This document shows positions 5,800 to 7,054 of a stretch of DNA of 7,054 nt, piece after piece. Within the stretch, counting starts at the first letter, position 1. Each line of letters opens with the position of its first letter. Both the position numbers and the translations under genes were made by a program. Where the stretch lies: assembly GCA_900767005.1 (NCBI GenBank), contig CAAFXL010000302.1, forward strand, positions 1-7,054. The letters are read 5' to 3'. Under the pieces are notes generated by a model. It was not told the DNA's origin, ran no database searches, and saw nothing but the letters and a program-made list of their open reading frames with translations. The stretch is from an uncultured Ruminobacter sp. (GTDB lineage: Bacteria > Pseudomonadota > Gammaproteobacteria > Enterobacterales > Succinivibrionaceae).

Positions 5800-6960
5800 T
5801 TATTTACATTTCTGTAATAAAGCACTTACAGCCTTCATTTCATCTTTTGTTTTTGATTTAAGATCTGGAGCAACAGCGTTATCTAACCAATCACTATCTA
5901 CGTTGTTAATATTCTTTAAGAACTGAACAAACAAATCTTCTGTCGTAGCTCCGTAACCAAATAAATCACTAGTAACTTCTGTTGTAGACATTGTCTTTTG
6001 TTGAATGTGTCTAATCTTAGAATTCATGTACACCTTATTAGTGTCAGGTTGATAAAATTTAATTTTTGAGAACACTGCAAAAAATCTAGTTAAAGCTGTT
6101 GCCGATAATTTATTGTCACTAGTCTTAAAGTTATCAATAGTAATATCCACAAGATAGTCTGCTTCTGGAACTTCTAGGTTATAAACTCTTAAGTCAGAAA
6201 ATGTTAAGGTCATTTTATTACCAATACTTTCTCCAAATGTAAAAGGAAGTACTGCTACACTTTGCTTTTCAGCTAGATTTTTAGAAAATGATTGAGCAAC
6301 TAACATTTTATAACCACTTACATTTCCTTTGTTGGATTCAATTATATTTTTTGCATTATCTGAAATAATTACGTTACCAACCTTAATTCTGTTACCATAC
6401 TTTTCTTTAATTTTAATATCAGCGATTCTCTGTGAAGCAACTTTAAATACATTTGTTGTTACATTTGGATTATTGCCAACTAAAAGACCTTCTAAAATTT
6501 TCTTAAGATCTTCATTTGTTGGTTCCTTATTTTCAACCCCAATATATGTCACAGTTAAAGGAATCGTATTTATTACTTTCATTTGATTAAAATCAAAAAA
6601 TAAGATTTGAGAGTCTAAAACAACAACAATCTTCCACTGTTTATCTGACAATTTAGTAACTATCTTTGATTCTTTATTAACAGAGAATGTCATTGCAATC
6701 GAATTATCATTTTTATTACCGCTCTGTTCAAATGCAAATTTAATATCTTTGTTCTTAATTCTTTTCACATAACCAGCAAAAATTTTATCTAGATTATTTT
6801 CTTGGGATATTTGCTTAGTCATAGGATAAAAATAATCACTATGAGAATAATCATTACTGAATGAAAATCCTGCAACTTGAACAACTTGAGCTAATGATGA
6901 ATTAAAATACAGGCAAAAAGAGCAACATATAGCAACTATAGTCCAAATACCAAATTTCAT
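5800..6960 (-). CDS. Exported protein, first gene of the envelope block, function unknown
   Basis: A 386-residue secreted protein. The signal peptide is hydrophobic and cysteine-rich (ICCSFC) with likely cleavage after SLA at residue 24, giving Gln25 as the new N-terminus. The mature part has only one cysteine, near the C-terminus (LLQKCK). Predicted strands near 108-125 (WKIVVVLDSQILFFDF) and 134-142 are followed by a helix-rich middle. A segment at about 234-278 (SVAVLPFTFGES, then ADYLVDITIDNFK) recalls the VAVLPF and Y-hVxG-h pattern of CsgG/TolB-N domains. The match is weaker than in the two clearer members downstream. The ATG at 6958-6960 is chosen over an in-frame GTG at 6964-6966 because that GTG is part of the GGAGGTGAT ribosome binding site. 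The short 12-base gap to the next gene argues for one operon. I do not recognise the family. Confidence 0.8.
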   Translation of the reverse strand: MKFGIWTIVAICCSFCLYFNSSLAQVVQVAGFSFSNDYSHSDYFYPMTKQISQENNLDKIFAGYVKRIKNKDIKFAFEQSGNKNDNSIAMTFSVNKESKIVTKLSDKQWKIVVVLDSQILFFDFNQMKVINTIPLTVTYIGVENKEPTNEDLKKILEGLLVGNNPNVTTNVFKVASQRIADIKIKEKYGNRIKVGNVIISDNAKNIIESNKGNVSGYKMLVAQSFSKNLAEKQSVAVLPFTFGESIGNKMTLTFSDLRVYNLEVPEADYLVDITIDNFKTSDNKLSATALTRFFAVFSKIKFYQPDTNKVYMNSKIRHIQQKTMSTTEVTSDLFGYGATTEDLFVQFLKNINNVDSDWLDNAVAPDLKSKTKDEMKAVSALLQKCK

Positions 6961-6961
6961 A

Positions 6962-6970
6962 ATCACCTCC
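6962..6970 (-). promoter_or_regulatory. Near-ideal ribosome binding site
   Basis: GGAGGTGAT on the minus strand is a full 9-base complement of the usual 16S rRNA 3' end (ATCACCTCC). The GGAGG core is 5 bases before the ATG. It predicts strong initiation for the first gene of the block and decides the start over the in-frame GTG it contains. Confidence 0.85.
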
Positions 6971-7008
6971 GTTACAAGAAAACCTTTTTAAATATTTTGT
7001 ATGAATTC

Positions 7009-7037
7009 AGTATAGTTTTTTTTTTTTTTTTGGGTTA
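7009..7037 (-). promoter_or_regulatory. Candidate promoter of the envelope gene block
   Basis: TATACT (7009-7014, minus strand) is a good -10 hexamer about 48 bases upstream of the first ATG, and the same hexamer serves the recombinase promoter. A 17-base spacer places the -35 at 7032-7037, which reads TAACCC and matches TTGACA poorly, so an activator or another sigma factor may be needed. The spacer is one C plus 16 A. A TGAATTCA palindrome (7002-7009) touches the -10 and could be an operator. Upstream sequence is cut off by the window end. Confidence 0.4.
7016..7031. repeat. 16-base poly-T/poly-A tract in the promoter region
   Basis: Sixteen T in a row on the plus strand (A on the minus strand), followed by GGGTTATC and a further run of eight T (7040-7047). 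The tract lies just upstream of the predicted -10 box of the envelope gene block and fills the expected -10/-35 spacer. Confidence 0.85.
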
Positions 7038-7054
7038 TCTTTTTTTTAAAGTGT

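Noticed and set aside
5267..6586. Plus-strand open frames at 5267-5512 and 6329-6586
   Set aside because: They are antisense to the well-supported exported-protein genes, and their hydrophobic content reflects the complementary strand rather than real membrane proteins.
1..7054. tRNA, rRNA, CRISPR array or insertion sequence
   Set aside because: No cloverleaf, repeat-spacer pattern, transposase or paired terminal repeats were found on reading both strands.

Overview
The window is strongly AT-rich. It carries six convincing protein genes, all on the minus strand: one DNA recombinase gene at the low-coordinate end and a five-gene block of exported proteins filling most of the rest. The five proteins have cleavable signal peptides or a lipobox, and their start sites have Shine-Dalgarno sequences. 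The domains resemble CsgG/TolB-N, LPP20 and FlgT folds of Gram-negative envelopes. This points to a low-GC diderm bacterium, plausibly a gammaproteobacterium-like or gut-associated proteobacterium, but the taxon cannot be fixed from this sequence.

Layout in the direction of transcription, from high to low coordinates. A candidate promoter at 7009-7037 has a TATACT -10 and a spacer made almost entirely of a 16-base homopolymer. It is followed by a near-ideal ribosome binding site. Then come: a 386-residue exported protein (5800-6960); a 361-residue exported protein with an LPP20-like and a CsgG-like domain (4702-5787); a 213-residue helical lipoprotein (4038-4679); an intergenic hairpin with a T-tract (3974-3998); a 474-residue exported protein with an apparent internal duplication (2537-3961); and a 424-residue FlgT-like protein (1279-2553) whose start overlaps the preceding gene. 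Hairpin and palindromic structures at 1189-1255 probably end this transcription unit.

Below that lies a 228-residue serine recombinase of the resolvase/invertase superfamily (277-963). It has its own good sigma70-type promoter at 1013-1040. Two related imperfect palindromes, 978-1008 and 1051-1082, bracket this promoter about 73 bp apart and look like recombinase binding or autoregulatory sites. The protein resembles recombinases common in Firmicutes more than those expected beside an outer-membrane gene cluster, so it may have been acquired. The stretch 1-276 holds no complete gene but has a 15-A run, a GTTT tetranucleotide repeat and a start-less open stretch.

The five envelope genes probably act together. 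Four products appear to be alpha/beta envelope proteins and the fifth is a small lipoprotein that could anchor or chaperone them at a membrane. Two adjacent products end in similar acidic-aromatic tails. No enzyme motif is visible, so an assembly, secretion or surface-structure role is inferred from fold type and context only.
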